From NCBI GenBank assembly GCA_022641835.1, contig CP048715.1, positions 62,001 through 126,000 on the forward strand: 64,000 bases of DNA. The letters are read 5' to 3'. The stretch's first letter is position 1; each line of letters opens with the position of its first letter. The notes below the pieces were generated by a model. That model worked only from the letters and a program-made list of their open reading frames with translations, was not told the DNA's origin and did no database searches. Below, piece by piece: positions 29,777 to 38,384 of the stretch. The translations under genes were made by a program, and so were the position numbers. The stretch comes from Petasospora fabianii. Taxonomy: Eukaryota; Ascomycota; Saccharomycetes; Phaffomycetales; Wickerhamomycetaceae.

Positions 29777-31123
29777 TTAGGCACTTCCACTGGAGAAGGA
29801 AATAACAGCGTACTTACCAGAGTACAACCAGCCGAGCTTGTTGTCATCTTCCTTACCCCAAGTCTCACAGATTTGTTCATAGACACCCTCTGGCAAACCG
29901 ACAAGGACATCAGCCTTGACGGTTCTCAAGGACAACAACTTGATGCCAGAGGTGGCCAAAGGACCCAAGGCAGTAGTGAATGGAGTAGTAGATGGCCATC
30001 TTCTATCAGCGGTCAACTTTCTGTAGTTCATATCACCCTTGAAGACGACTAAAGAGGACTTCAGCAATCTCTCGTGCAGTTGAGAGCCACCGAATTCTGT
30101 CTCAGAAGGATCAATTCCCCAAAAGTCCTGGTCCAAAGTCCAGAATGGGGAAGTCTCGAGTGTCAAGACTCCAGTATTGTACAAGTACTCAACCTTGTCA
30201 ACAAAGAAGTCAATCTCACGTCTATGATCTGGGAACACCTTTGTATCTTTCAGTTGAGAGAGGACGACACCAAAGTCCTTGATGTTCACATCGGAAACCA
30301 TCCATGGAATGTCCTTGGTGTGCAATGTCACCTTCTGGCAGATACCAAAGTCAATCAAGAAGAGGGCAAAGATCAAATCTGTGTACAGCTCGAAACCAGA
30401 GTTATCGAGGACAAAATCAACGCTCTTGATAGCATCCTTGGACTCTTTCAATTGCTTATAAGCCTTATCGATATCATTGCACAAGATCTTATCCTCAGAC
30501 TTCTTTCTGGCATCAGCACCTTGGATAGACTTGATATCGTCTAAAGTAGCTGTGGCCAAGAGGGACAAATCTGTGGCGTTACCCCACAATGAGATCTCAG
30601 CAAACTCCCTGAACAGCAATGCCTTGACATCTTCTTCAATGACCTTTTGCTCCTTCTGCTCTGTCAACTGAGCATAGCGCAATGCCAATTCAGTAACACC
30701 TGCGACGGACGATTCGAAAGAGCTCTTCTTCAGGTTGTGGAAGATGTCATAGTTGAACCAGCGAGACTTGTCAATGAAGAAACTGTTGATGAGACGGTAC
30801 AAGTGGTTCTCAAGCATCAACCAAGGACCAGTGAGCCAAGTGTACCCATGGTCGCCCAAGGCTCTGTTGAAAGACTTGAACTGCTTTGAATCTCCAGCGA
30901 GAGGTTGAACCACAGCATCGGCCAGCAACTCTTCCTTAAGGATAGCGAGCTTCTTAGAGATGGTCTCACCTTGAGACTTGACCTCGGCGTCAGTGGAGGC
31001 CTCGACGGTGGCGTTCACGTCATCAACAGCGTCCTGGATGATCTTGATCCAGCGGACACGTGCAGTGGAGTAGGCAAAGGAGTCGGGGTCATTGTTGAAG
31101 TAGACTGGTGGAAGCTCAGACAT
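29777..31123 (-). CDS. DUF89/ARMT1-like metal-dependent phosphatase (YMR027W orthologue)
   Basis: A 448-residue DUF89 (damage-control phosphatase) protein. The metal and phosphate motifs are VLDNSGFELYTDL (about 235-247) and VVFKGDMNYRKLTADRRW (about 365). The N-terminal helical domain has LGDHGYTWLTGPWLMLENHLYR and SSVAGVTELALRY. The S. cerevisiae orthologue YMR027W hydrolyses fructose-1-phosphate and related sugar phosphates with Co2+ or Ni2+; the human relative is ARMT1. A cytosolic house-cleaning phosphatase is the likely role. Its stop is 100 bases from that of the convergent MPE1. Confidence 0.88.
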   Translation of the reverse strand: MSELPPVYFNNDPDSFAYSTARVRWIKIIQDAVDDVNATVEASTDAEVKSQGETISKKLAILKEELLADAVVQPLAGDSKQFKSFNRALGDHGYTWLTGPWLMLENHLYRLINSFFIDKSRWFNYDIFHNLKKSSFESSVAGVTELALRYAQLTEQKEQKVIEEDVKALLFREFAEISLWGNATDLSLLATATLDDIKSIQGADARKKSEDKILCNDIDKAYKQLKESKDAIKSVDFVLDNSGFELYTDLIFALFLIDFGICQKVTLHTKDIPWMVSDVNIKDFGVVLSQLKDTKVFPDHRREIDFFVDKVEYLYNTGVLTLETSPFWTLDQDFWGIDPSETEFGGSQLHERLLKSSLVVFKGDMNYRKLTADRRWPSTTPFTTALGPLATSGIKLLSLRTVKADVLVGLPEGVYEQICETWGKEDDNKLGWLYSGKYAVISFSSGSA

Positions 31124-31406
31124 TGTATATGGTAGTATGTCTATGTGGGTCTATTAATGTCCTAGTATGTGAGAAGTGCGGTGGATCTGGGAAGAAACAA
31201 AATGGTCGTAAGTTGTCTAGCTCGACTGACCCCGGAGCATCGCTGTCCATATCGCGATAATTTACCCGCACTCACTCAGAGGATACGAATCTAAGACATA
31301 GGCATGACATGACTTTTCAGGGCAGAAATTTTTAGACATAAAGTATCTACATTGGAATGGGTCATCATATTTGTAATTGTCGATTAAACTATCATAAGAA
31401 CATGGA

Positions 31407-32684
31407 TCACTGAACTCTCTCCTTTGGCAAGATGTTCACCATCAAGTCAGATGGCTTGTTAGAGACGGCACCCACGAGCTCACCTTGCTTCTGCTTGTAG
31501 GCTCTGATGTCGGCAAAGTACTTGTCAAAGAGGTAGCTCGAATCAAGTGGACCACCCTTAGCCTCTGGATGGAACTGAGTAGAGAAGATTGGACGAGAGG
31601 TGTGGATCATACCCTCGTTGGAACCGTCGTTGAGATTCACAAAGTATGGCTTGAAATCAGCAGGAAGTGTATCAGGATCAACAGCGTAACCGTGGTTCTG
31701 GGAGGTAATATGACACTTACCGGTGGTGAGGTCAAGGGCTGGAATGTTGTGAGCACGGTTACCATACTTCATCTTGATGGTCTTAGCACCAGATGCCAAG
31801 GCGAGGAGTTGGTGACCGAGACAAATACCAAAGATTGGACCCTGGTAAGTCTCCATAGTCTTCTCGAGGTGGTGGACAGTGCTGGAGCAGTGTGTTGGAT
31901 CACCTGGACCGTTGGAGATGAAGATACCATCAAAGGAGTTGGCAATGGTGTGGATTGGATAATCGTATGGGAAGACAGTGACGGAGGCACCTCTGGAAAC
32001 AAGGGATCTGATGATATTCTCCTTGACACCACAGTCAATGACAGCAACGTGGTAGTCACCGGTGGAGGCAACGTGGAATGGAGCCTTGGTGGAAACCTTG
32101 TGGACCAAGTTGATGGAGCCTGGGTCAACAAAGGCCTCATCCTCATCGGCATCATACTCCTCACCAATGGAGATTCTGGCCAAGGAGGAACCCTGTTCTC
32201 TCAAATAAGTGACAATGGATCTGGTATCGACACCTGTGATGGCAGCGACACCCTCAGCCTTACACCAATCGGCAAGTGACTGAACGGCAGTCCAGTGAGA
32301 GTATTGAAGGGCGACATCGGCAACAACGATACCGATACACTGAGCATGTGGAGACTCAAAGTACTTGAGCAGGTTGTACTGGTCACGGGCGGTACCAGAT
32401 GGGACACCGTAGTTACCAATAAGCGGTTGAGTAAAGACGAGAATCTGACCCTTGTAAGACGGATCGGTCATCGACTCTGGGTAACCGACAAGAGATGTAG
32501 TAAAGACAGCCTCACCGGACACGTTTGCGTTGTAACCAAAGGAGTAACCATTGAAGACAGGTCCGTTGCGGATGGTGAAAGTGGCACGGTCGAGCTTAGA
32601 GGTGGACGACAGGTTACTGGTGGTGGCCAACGTTCTGTGGAAGCCAAAGCGGGAGCGGGAGAGGGATCTGACGGAGGCGAGCAT
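31407..32684 (-). CDS. CPA1: Arginine-specific carbamoyl-phosphate synthase, small subunit
   Basis: A 425-residue glutamine amidotransferase subunit. The CPSase N-domain has [11 protein letters not shown] and [18 protein letters not shown]. The class I GATase domain has [12 protein letters not shown] (nucleophile Cys) and FHPEAKGGP (His-Glu). It delivers ammonia from glutamine to Cpa2 for carbamoyl phosphate, the first step to citrulline. Unlike S. cerevisiae Cpa1, the protein starts with an Arg/Ser-rich, acid-free stretch ([20 protein letters not shown]), a mitochondrial presequence type as in filamentous-fungal Arg2. The ATG at 32684 was chosen; an upstream in-phase extension starts at a TTG. 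Translation is likely controlled by the uORF at 32773-32844. Confidence 0.95.
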   Translation of the reverse strand: MLASVRSLSRSRFGFHRTLATTSNLSSTSKLDRATFTIRNGPVFNGYSFGYNANVSGEAVFTTSLVGYPESMTDPSYKGQILVFTQPLIGNYGVPSGTARDQYNLLKYFESPHAQCIGIVVADVALQYSHWTAVQSLADWCKAEGVAAITGVDTRSIVTYLREQGSSLARISIGEEYDADEDEAFVDPGSINLVHKVSTKAPFHVASTGDYHVAVIDCGVKENIIRSLVSRGASVTVFPYDYPIHTIANSFDGIFISNGPGDPTHCSSTVHHLEKTMETYQGPIFGICLGHQLLALASGAKTIKMKYGNRAHNIPALDLTTGKCHITSQNHGYAVDPDTLPADFKPYFVNLNDGSNEGMIHTSRPIFSTQFHPEAKGGPLDSSYLFDKYFADIRAYKQKQGELVGAVSNKPSDLMVNILPKERVQ

Positions 32685-32772
32685 TGTAACTGATTGATTG
32701 ATCGATACCTGAGCGTGCAATTGTGCGCTTGTGTAAATGTAATGAGTGGGTTTTGTGAATTGTTTCCCTAGC

Positions 32773-32844
32773 TTAGTGCTGGTTGGTCTTCCAAACGTGG
32801 TCCGAGATGTAGTCCTGGCAGGTGAATGTAGAGATGAAGTTCAT
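32773..32844 (-). CDS. uORF: arginine attenuator peptide of CPA1
   Basis: An ATG-started 23-codon frame in the CPA1 leader, ending 88 bases before the CPA1 ATG. The peptide core [13 protein letters not shown] matches the attenuator peptides of S. cerevisiae CPA1 ([13 protein letters not shown]) and Neurospora arg-2 (FTSQDYLSDHLW). In those fungi the nascent peptide stalls the ribosome at the uORF stop when arginine is high, which blocks reinitiation or leaky scanning to the main frame and triggers nonsense-mediated decay. The Asp of QDY-SDH, essential in known cases, is kept. Confidence 0.95.
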   Translation of the reverse strand: MNFISTFTCQDYISDHVWKTNQH

Positions 32845-33154
32845 AAACGACTCTTGAGACTGAGGCGTTCGGTGTGTGTGTCAGCGGGCAGCGTACTTTT
32901 GACGAGTGTCCGTGGCAAAGACGAGGTGAACAGTTATAGGGATCGGAATACAATAGGTGGCCTGGGGGATGAGCTATTCTGAGGACGAGGCCACAACGCC
33001 TTTTTATATGCGCGCGCCCTTATCGCAAAATTTTCCACTGACTCAGCGCTAGAGGACGGTACGCGCACGCGCACCGGTCCCGGCGTCATCGACCTTGCAC
33101 CATCAAATACTCTACAAAGAAAATTACTTCAAGTACTATGCATTACTCAATGGC
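32845..33154. promoter_or_regulatory. CPA1 promoter and NUP120 3' flank
   Basis: About 310 bases upstream of the CPA1 uORF. It includes GC-rich alternating stretches (near 33009-33022 and 33060-33085) and TGACTCA at 33039-33045, a perfect Gcn4-type site, which fits amino-acid control of CPA1. No further gene was seen. Confidence 0.6.
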
Positions 33155-36100
33155 TCACATACCACAGCGCAGACGGAGCTCACGGGACAACCCGTTGACG
33201 AATGACTCTTTCTCCTCACGTAGCCCTGACAGTGACACCACGTCTTGCTCCTCACCGTGTTTGATGATCCATTGGTCATCCTTTTCAAGTGTCCCCACAA
33301 TGTTCAAGATAACACTATACATCTCAGCGATAGCGATCCTCAATCCGTCGTCATGGCTCTCCCTGTGCTGTGCGATGAAGTCATACAATGCCTCAGAGGC
33401 CCCTCTGAAGTCTCCACAATTGAGGCGATAAGCGTAGAGCACCTGGTAGAACCATAGTGATCTTTTGATGTCGGCACTCTGTGCCTTCTTCAACAACCAT
33501 GCATCAACAGCGGTATCACCTCTTAAGGAATCAAATTCAATGAGCTGGTGGATGCTTTGGTGGTTGTACATTGCAGAGATGAATTTCTCAAGAGCGGTAG
33601 AACGAAGTTTTGGATCAGTAATGAGCTTGAAGGCACTATTAGCCTTGACAAGATCAAGCTTCTCCACAGAGATGGTAAATGAAGTATAATCCTTGTCTTT
33701 CTTGTACTTCTTCTCAAACCCTTCACTCTGTCTTCCATCACTGAGCAGTGCAATAAACTTCTCAGCCTGGTCAAAGTGAAGACCGTTCAAAAACATGATG
33801 GCAATGTTAAGGTAGTACTTGCCCAAGTTAGTACCAAACAGAACAGCAAATTCCTCCAACGGCTTGAAGATCTGTGTCTCCGATGGTGTAAGCGAGTGCT
33901 TAGTCACCTCATCAGCGTAGTTGGCAAAGTACTTGGCAGCCTTGATTGGTTGATTGGTCTTGAAGAATACAAGAGCCTTAAGTAAATGGAAAAGGTAGTT
34001 GTCATCATAAAACTTTAAGAATCTCTCATATACCAAGAACGAAAGATCCCTGGAAATAAGGAATGATGAGATGTGGTACAAGAACTCGTTTGTCTGGATG
34101 AATGGGATCACAAGCTGTGTGCAAAACTGAACCATATTGGATCTTGTCACTGGGAAACCATCAGCAAACTTTGTGTTCATGACCTTGGTGAATAGACTCT
34201 CCACTGATGGGATGACTGGTTCATCAACCTCAACATTCCCTGTAGTTGGGTTGAAGTTGATCTCAAGTGATGTCTTGAAGATCTCATATGATGTGATGAG
34301 CTTGATAACGCGCTTGGAGACGGTGTTTAAAAGTGTCTTGTCGTCAAAGTCAAGGACAAGCAAGAGGATCAAGATCGAGAACATGATATCTGTGTTGGTG
34401 TCAACGAGGTCTCTCGTAGTCTCAGTGAGCATGGAAATGCTTAGTGCCGTGAGGGTCGAGCTGGTGGTGCGTGGCTTGTCCTTACCAGTGGATTGGAACT
34501 TGATGATCTCATCGATAAGAGTGAACAAGTTATCAAACTGAGATAGTTCTTCAACAAGCTTTCCGAGGTTCACTGGGTTGAACTTGTCCTTCAAATGCTG
34601 ATCGTAAATAGATGCCAAAATTGGATCTGTGTCCTTTTCGGGATGCGTAAATGCTCTGAGAATCTGGGTTTTGACATTGGCAAACACGTCGCTTGACAGT
34701 GATGCCTTGAACTCGGAGATGACATTGACGAATCTCAAGTGATCACCAACGCTCTTAAGATCGCCAACATTGGACACCTTGAGTGACTTGTTGTGATTTA
34801 GCAATTCCAATGCAGAGCTTGGTCTCACAAATGAGCCCTCCTGACGATTGATCACGAGAACAATGCCAGACTTGTCATCCAAGTATAGCTTCAAGGGCTC
34901 ATCGGCTTGTTTCTTGAACTCAGCACATAACGTATCAAATCTAGAGAATTGTCTCTCTAATGTGGATTCAATGTGTTGACTGGACTCAATTCCTCTGCTG
35001 ATCGACTTTGTCACTCTCTCGAAGAGTGTTAGATCATCAACGACATCAGCAACGTCTTCAAATCCACCCAAGAAGTGTTTTTCGAATATTGGCAAAGCGG
35101 TCTCAATAACTTGCTTAGAGTACAGTCCACTCTGGAAGATCTTTCTACCGTAATACTCAGACCATCCTTCATCAACATTCTTCTCGACAATAGCAATGGA
35201 ATCATGGACGCCAAACCATTCATATTTCAACTCAGAATCCAACTGGAGCTGCTGAACAAAGGATGATGTGTTACTCTTCCACAGCACCCATAGCTCAAAG
35301 CGATCATCAACCCTAGTCAATTGGAAATCACCAACAAGCCAAATGGAGTTTGTATCAGGGAGCGAGGCTGTAAACTCATACTGTACACCGAGATCGATGA
35401 TGTCAAAGTCATCCTCCTTGATTGAAAACAGTTTGAAGGTGCCATTGCCGAATGGGAGAAATACTGTCAAATAATGCGTAGGGATTGTATCACTTGCTCC
35501 TCCAGTTTGTGTCGTGAAGATATCAAGAAGCTTTGTTGGTGTTGAGTCCAAGAATTCTCTGCTGTTTGAAGTTTTTGTAGTCAAGAACTGTGCTAAATCT
35601 TTCTCCAAGATGAGACATTGCTTACTGACAGACCAGATTCTGAGCTGTCTGCTAATGGTAACTGTGATCAAATAATCATTGAAATGGATCACATCAATCA
35701 CAGTTTTCACAGAGAGGTCTTTCTCACCGTTGAATGTGTTCTTGTTGGCCCATGGTCTGAACAATTGACCAAGAGACTCGAGATATGAGTTGTCTGTGAA
35801 GATGACCGATTCGACATCACCATTGATGTCCTTCTGGAAGGCAATGATACCACCGTCTCTGAAGAAGACTATCAGGTAGTCTGGTCTGTATGAGTGCATT
35901 ATGTGTGGCTTTCTAACATCGAAGCCATATGGATTGCTGAGCTTGGACCATTCGGACGATGTTTTCGTAGAGAGTGCTGATTGTGAACCAACCACGAAGT
36001 CAAGAATTTTAATCGTGAAGGTGATGAGAACACCAGTTTCAGTAATGGCATCAACAACAATTGTTGGATCACCGTTTTTATCTGTGAACTGGTTGATTGT

Positions 36101-36436
36101 GAAACATTGGTCTCTGATCTTGTCTGGTAGGTTCACCTTGATGCTTCTTAACTTGATGTCGAATGTATTGTTGAAAAGTACGGGAATGAACACGGCAGAG
36201 TATCCCTCTTCCAAAATCCTGTAGTTGATTCTGTTTGGAATGACATCACCTTCCACTTTCAAGACGTCCGTCTTGGATGCGGTGAGACCCTGCTTGAAGA
36301 CGTGTTCTGGATCGGTGATGTTTGCCAAACGGCTAACTCTTGCGGAGCTCCAGAGATGGCGAGCCACATCCACTTCGAGCAGTGATGACGGACTCTGATA
36401 GACAGTCCTCCTCGTGTGTGTACTGACTAGTGACAT
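33155..36436 (-). CDS. NUP120: Nuclear pore Y-complex subunit Nup120 (Nup160)
   Basis: A 1093-residue protein. The N-terminal part (about 60-500) looks like a beta propeller with the Nup160 element FNDYLITVTISRQLRIWSVSKQ, and the rest is alpha-helical solenoid. S. cerevisiae Nup120 has 1037 residues. Nup120 forms one short arm of the Y complex with Nup85, Nup145C and Sec13 and is needed for pore assembly and mRNA export. No other nucleoporin has this element order, but overall identity to known Nup120 is low by eye. The stop codon lies within G-GTATGT-GA; a 3' intron was considered and left out. Confidence 0.8.
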   Translation of the reverse strand: MSLVSTHTRRTVYQSPSSLLEVDVARHLWSSARVSRLANITDPEHVFKQGLTASKTDVLKVEGDVIPNRINYRILEEGYSAVFIPVLFNNTFDIKLRSIKVNLPDKIRDQCFTINQFTDKNGDPTIVVDAITETGVLITFTIKILDFVVGSQSALSTKTSSEWSKLSNPYGFDVRKPHIMHSYRPDYLIVFFRDGGIIAFQKDINGDVESVIFTDNSYLESLGQLFRPWANKNTFNGEKDLSVKTVIDVIHFNDYLITVTISRQLRIWSVSKQCLILEKDLAQFLTTKTSNSREFLDSTPTKLLDIFTTQTGGASDTIPTHYLTVFLPFGNGTFKLFSIKEDDFDIIDLGVQYEFTASLPDTNSIWLVGDFQLTRVDDRFELWVLWKSNTSSFVQQLQLDSELKYEWFGVHDSIAIVEKNVDEGWSEYYGRKIFQSGLYSKQVIETALPIFEKHFLGGFEDVADVVDDLTLFERVTKSISRGIESSQHIESTLERQFSRFDTLCAEFKKQADEPLKLYLDDKSGIVLVINRQEGSFVRPSSALELLNHNKSLKVSNVGDLKSVGDHLRFVNVISEFKASLSSDVFANVKTQILRAFTHPEKDTDPILASIYDQHLKDKFNPVNLGKLVEELSQFDNLFTLIDEIIKFQSTGKDKPRTTSSTLTALSISMLTETTRDLVDTNTDIMFSILILLLVLDFDDKTLLNTVSKRVIKLITSYEIFKTSLEINFNPTTGNVEVDEPVIPSVESLFTKVMNTKFADGFPVTRSNMVQFCTQLVIPFIQTNEFLYHISSFLISRDLSFLVYERFLKFYDDNYLFHLLKALVFFKTNQPIKAAKYFANYADEVTKHSLTPSETQIFKPLEEFAVLFGTNLGKYYLNIAIMFLNGLHFDQAEKFIALLSDGRQSEGFEKKYKKDKDYTSFTISVEKLDLVKANSAFKLITDPKLRSTALEKFISAMYNHQSIHQLIEFDSLRGDTAVDAWLLKKAQSADIKRSLWFYQVLYAYRLNCGDFRGASEALYDFIAQHRESHDDGLRIAIAEMYSVILNIVGTLEKDDQWIIKHGEEQDVVSLSGLREEKESFVNGLSRELRLRCGM

Positions 36437-36639
36437 TGTGTCCAGAGTCTCACAAGAGTGTGGTTGGATTGTCTTTTAACACTGTTTGTTTACTCTTCAA
36501 AGTTGTGCGCCCTAATTTTTGGTGAAGAGCAGAGATCTGGAAACCCGCACACCAGAAGGTAGTGTAACCCGGCCTCAGAGATAAATTCGCGAACTTTTTG
36601 ACCTTTCAAATGAAAAATTTGCTTGTGCTCTTTTCTCTC
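36437..36639. promoter_or_regulatory. Divergent promoter, NUP120 / snoRNA host transcript
   Basis: Between the NUP120 ATG and the first likely transcribed bases of the snoRNA cluster. Mixed AT-rich sequence with TTCGCGAA at 36588-36595. No TATA box stands out. Confidence 0.4.
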
Positions 36640-36814
36640 TTCAACTGCACTCTTTTTTCTACATCGAGCACTCAGAGACAGAGAGACAGAGAGATCTCGT
36701 CAATGGTGGACACAGTGTGCCTGAGAGTGGCTCAGGTGCTGTGTCCTGAAAGTATCGGAGTCCAAAGTGTAAGTTGTCCTTGTCCCTCATTGCTGGTTCC
36801 TGGGTGGTGTCTTT

Positions 36815-36900
36815 AAGCTGATGACCCAAATGAAATATTTTCAAACTAGAGTATCTGATATCCCGTGATTTTACCTTTCATGCATGGCTTTCTGAAATTT
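36815..36900 (+). ncRNA. SNR78: Box C/D snoRNA, snR78 homologue (25S Um2421)
   Basis: Box C TGATGA at 36819, D' CTGA at 36855, D CTGA at 36892. The guide before D' (CAAACTAGAGT, 36842-36852) is complementary over 11 nt to 25S ACTCTAGTTTG. The fifth base upstream of D' pairs with the U known as Um2421, the snR78 target. First in the cluster, as in S. cerevisiae. Ends are approximate. Confidence 0.85.
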
Positions 36901-37154
36901 AATGACACCAAATTGATCCGTGTGATTGATTCTTTCTTTTGCCCATAGGGGTTCCACTGATGAAACTTCTCTTGCCATTGAAGTTCAAGGACTAACAGTT
37001 TATCTAACAGGATCTGAATACAGGTGTATTCTCTTCGTTATACTTCCCTCTCCTTCTGGAGTACATTAAGGTGTCTTTTCTATAAAGGTATGTTTCATCT
37101 TTTCTTCCAACACACATTTGGATGCTTCTGATTGGCTGGTTTGGCCTCAATTTG

Positions 37155-37240
37155 TCTGAATGATGACGGAAAAAAACTAAAGCTGGAATTACTGGCTGAA
37201 TCTTTGTGATGGATAACGTTTTGCTCTAACTGACTTACAC
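37155..37240 (+). ncRNA. SNR77: Box C/D snoRNA, snR77 homologue (18S Um578)
   Basis: Box C TGATGA at 37161, D' CTGA at 37196, C' TGATG at 37207, D CTGA at 37230. The guide AGCTGGAATTAC pairs with 18S GTAATTCCAGCT, and the fifth base upstream of D' faces U578, the snR77 target. It lies within the intron that starts at 37088. Confidence 0.87.
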
Positions 37241-37375
37241 TTTTAATGTTCCACCCTCTTCAGATGCATTCCAAATCGTGTGTATAGCTTATGGGAGACT
37301 CATGTGACTAACATCAATTAATAGACGTCTTTGTTTTTTTTATTTTATCTTCTTTACTTGCAGTATTTCTTCGGT

Positions 37376-37470
37376 TGGAAATGACGAGCCACAGCACTGG
37401 GCACTGAACAACGTTGTGAGTGACATGCTTTTCATGTGGGCCTAGAAAACCCACGCTACTGATCCTTCCA
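37376..37470 (+). ncRNA. SNR76: Box C/D snoRNA, snR76 homologue (25S Cm2197)
   Basis: A terminal stem TGGAA (37376-37380) / TTCCA (37466-37470) brackets box C ATGACGA and box D CTGA (37459). D' CTGA is at 37404. The guide AGCACTGGGCA pairs with 25S TGCCCAGTGCT, and the fifth base faces C2197, the snR76 target. It lies between, not within, the introns I can define. Confidence 0.85.
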
Positions 37471-37564
37471 GATGATGATTTATCTGCCTAAACGTACACC
37501 TCGTAATGGACCGGAAAGTGTAAGTTTGATTTATTCAATGGGCGCCGAGATTGGTTTTAACAAC

Positions 37565-37670
37565 TGAGTTTTTGAAGATGATCCCTTTAGATGACGAGTC
37601 TGACTTCCGGCTTCCGGCTGAAGACAACATCTTTTTAATACCATTCATGCATTTCTGAATTCTTTACTCA
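37565..37670 (+). ncRNA. SNR75: Box C/D snoRNA, snR75 homologue (25S Gm2288)
   Basis: External stem TGAGT (37565-37569) / ACTCA (37666-37670), a box C-like GATGAT at 37577, D' CTGA at 37600 and D CTGA at 37655. The guide TTAGATGACGAG pairs with 25S CTCGTCATCTAA, and the fifth base before D' faces G2288, the snR75 target. A second stretch before D, CCATTCATGC, is complementary to 25S GCATGAATGG. It lies within the intron from 37520 to 37744. Confidence 0.83.
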
Positions 37671-37810
37671 ACTGTTGTGACTTTCTTGTGTTCCTGGTAT
37701 ACATTTATGACCGAGGAATGAAGTACTAACAATTCTTTCAATAGTGAGATGTGATTTGCTTTACACTCTACGACCTGGGGGAAGAAAGTCTTTTTCCTGT
37801 TCGTTTTGGC

Positions 37811-37892
37811 TGACAGAGGATGATATTGAAATAAATTAAGACAAGCATATGTCTGATTCTCTTGAAGACAAGTTATTTCCAGTCTGATGTCA
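37811..37892 (+). ncRNA. SNR74: Box C/D snoRNA, snR74 homologue (18S Am28)
   Basis: Terminal stem TGACA (37811-37815) / TGTCA (37888-37892), divergent box C near ATGATA (37820), D' CTGA at 37853, D CTGA at 37884. The guide AGACAAGCATATG pairs over 13 nt with 18S CATATGCTTGTCT, and the fifth base faces A28, the snR74 target. It sits between defined introns. Confidence 0.88.
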
Positions 37893-38025
37893 CTCACGTC
37901 AAAACGAGCACCATAACGAGAAGAGGGTGTTCCCTCTCCTTTGCTCGATCCCAATGTTTTATGGTATGTCTCCACCCAAAGCTATGCACATTAAGTTGTC
38001 TCCAGATTTTTCGCCATAGTGGCAC

Positions 38026-38118
38026 ACGTTTATGATGATTTACCACATTTCACGACGGTCAACTGCGTCTTCTCCCCGTTAGGAGGAGGCTTTGATGATA
38101 TTCCGGCCCTGACAGGCC
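38026..38118 (+). ncRNA. SNR73: Box C/D snoRNA, snR73 homologue (25S Cm2959)
   Basis: Box C TGATGA at 38033, a degenerate D' CTGC at 38063, C' TGATGA at 38093 and D CTGA at 38109. The guide TCACGACGGTC pairs with 25S GACCGTCGTGA; the fifth base upstream of the D'-like box faces C2959, the snR73 target. It lies in the intron from 37964 to 38217. Confidence 0.82.
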
Positions 38119-38293
38119 GTGGTCCTGAACCATTCGTGTGATTTCTGTGAGACTTCCTTTGTGATTGGATTTTTGGAATCCTAACCATTGATGAAGTTTA
38201 CTAACAAAGCAACACAGTAAGTAACCATTGATTCACTCAGATCTCTCGTGCACTACCGACCACACATTGCATGGCGACGACACAATTGCCTTC

Positions 38294-38384
38294 CTTACTA
38301 TGATGATTTTTACAACCGATTAGTCTTCATGATACTAATGATTAAACAACGTACCCTAGATTTGCATGTCAGGCTGATATATAA
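38294..38384 (+). ncRNA. SNR72: Box C/D snoRNA, snR72 homologue (25S Am876)
   Basis: Box C TGATGA at 38301, a degenerate D' ATGA at 38329, D CTGA at 38374. The guide CGATTAGTCTT pairs with 25S AAGACTAATCG; counting five bases from the D'-like box reaches the A in AAGACTAAT that corresponds to Am876. Last in the cluster, as in S. cerevisiae. It lies in the intron from 38217 to 38500. Confidence 0.8.

Noticed and set aside
31485-32693. Plus-strand frames of 264 and 132 codons over CPA1
   Set aside because: Antisense shadows caused by codon bias; composition (V, G, T, D) is not protein-like and CPA1 is certain.
33081-33165. Possible 3' intron of NUP120 (GTATGT overlapping the stop codon)
   Set aside because: An acceptor TTGTAG follows about 50 nt on, but there is no CTAAC branch and the added residues are few and not verifiable.
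36954-37021. An eighth C/D-like element: TGATGA at 36958 and CTGA at 37014
   Set aside because: No terminal stem and no rRNA complementarity that I recognise; the ACTAAC and CTAACAG within it are better read as branch and acceptor of the snR78 intron.
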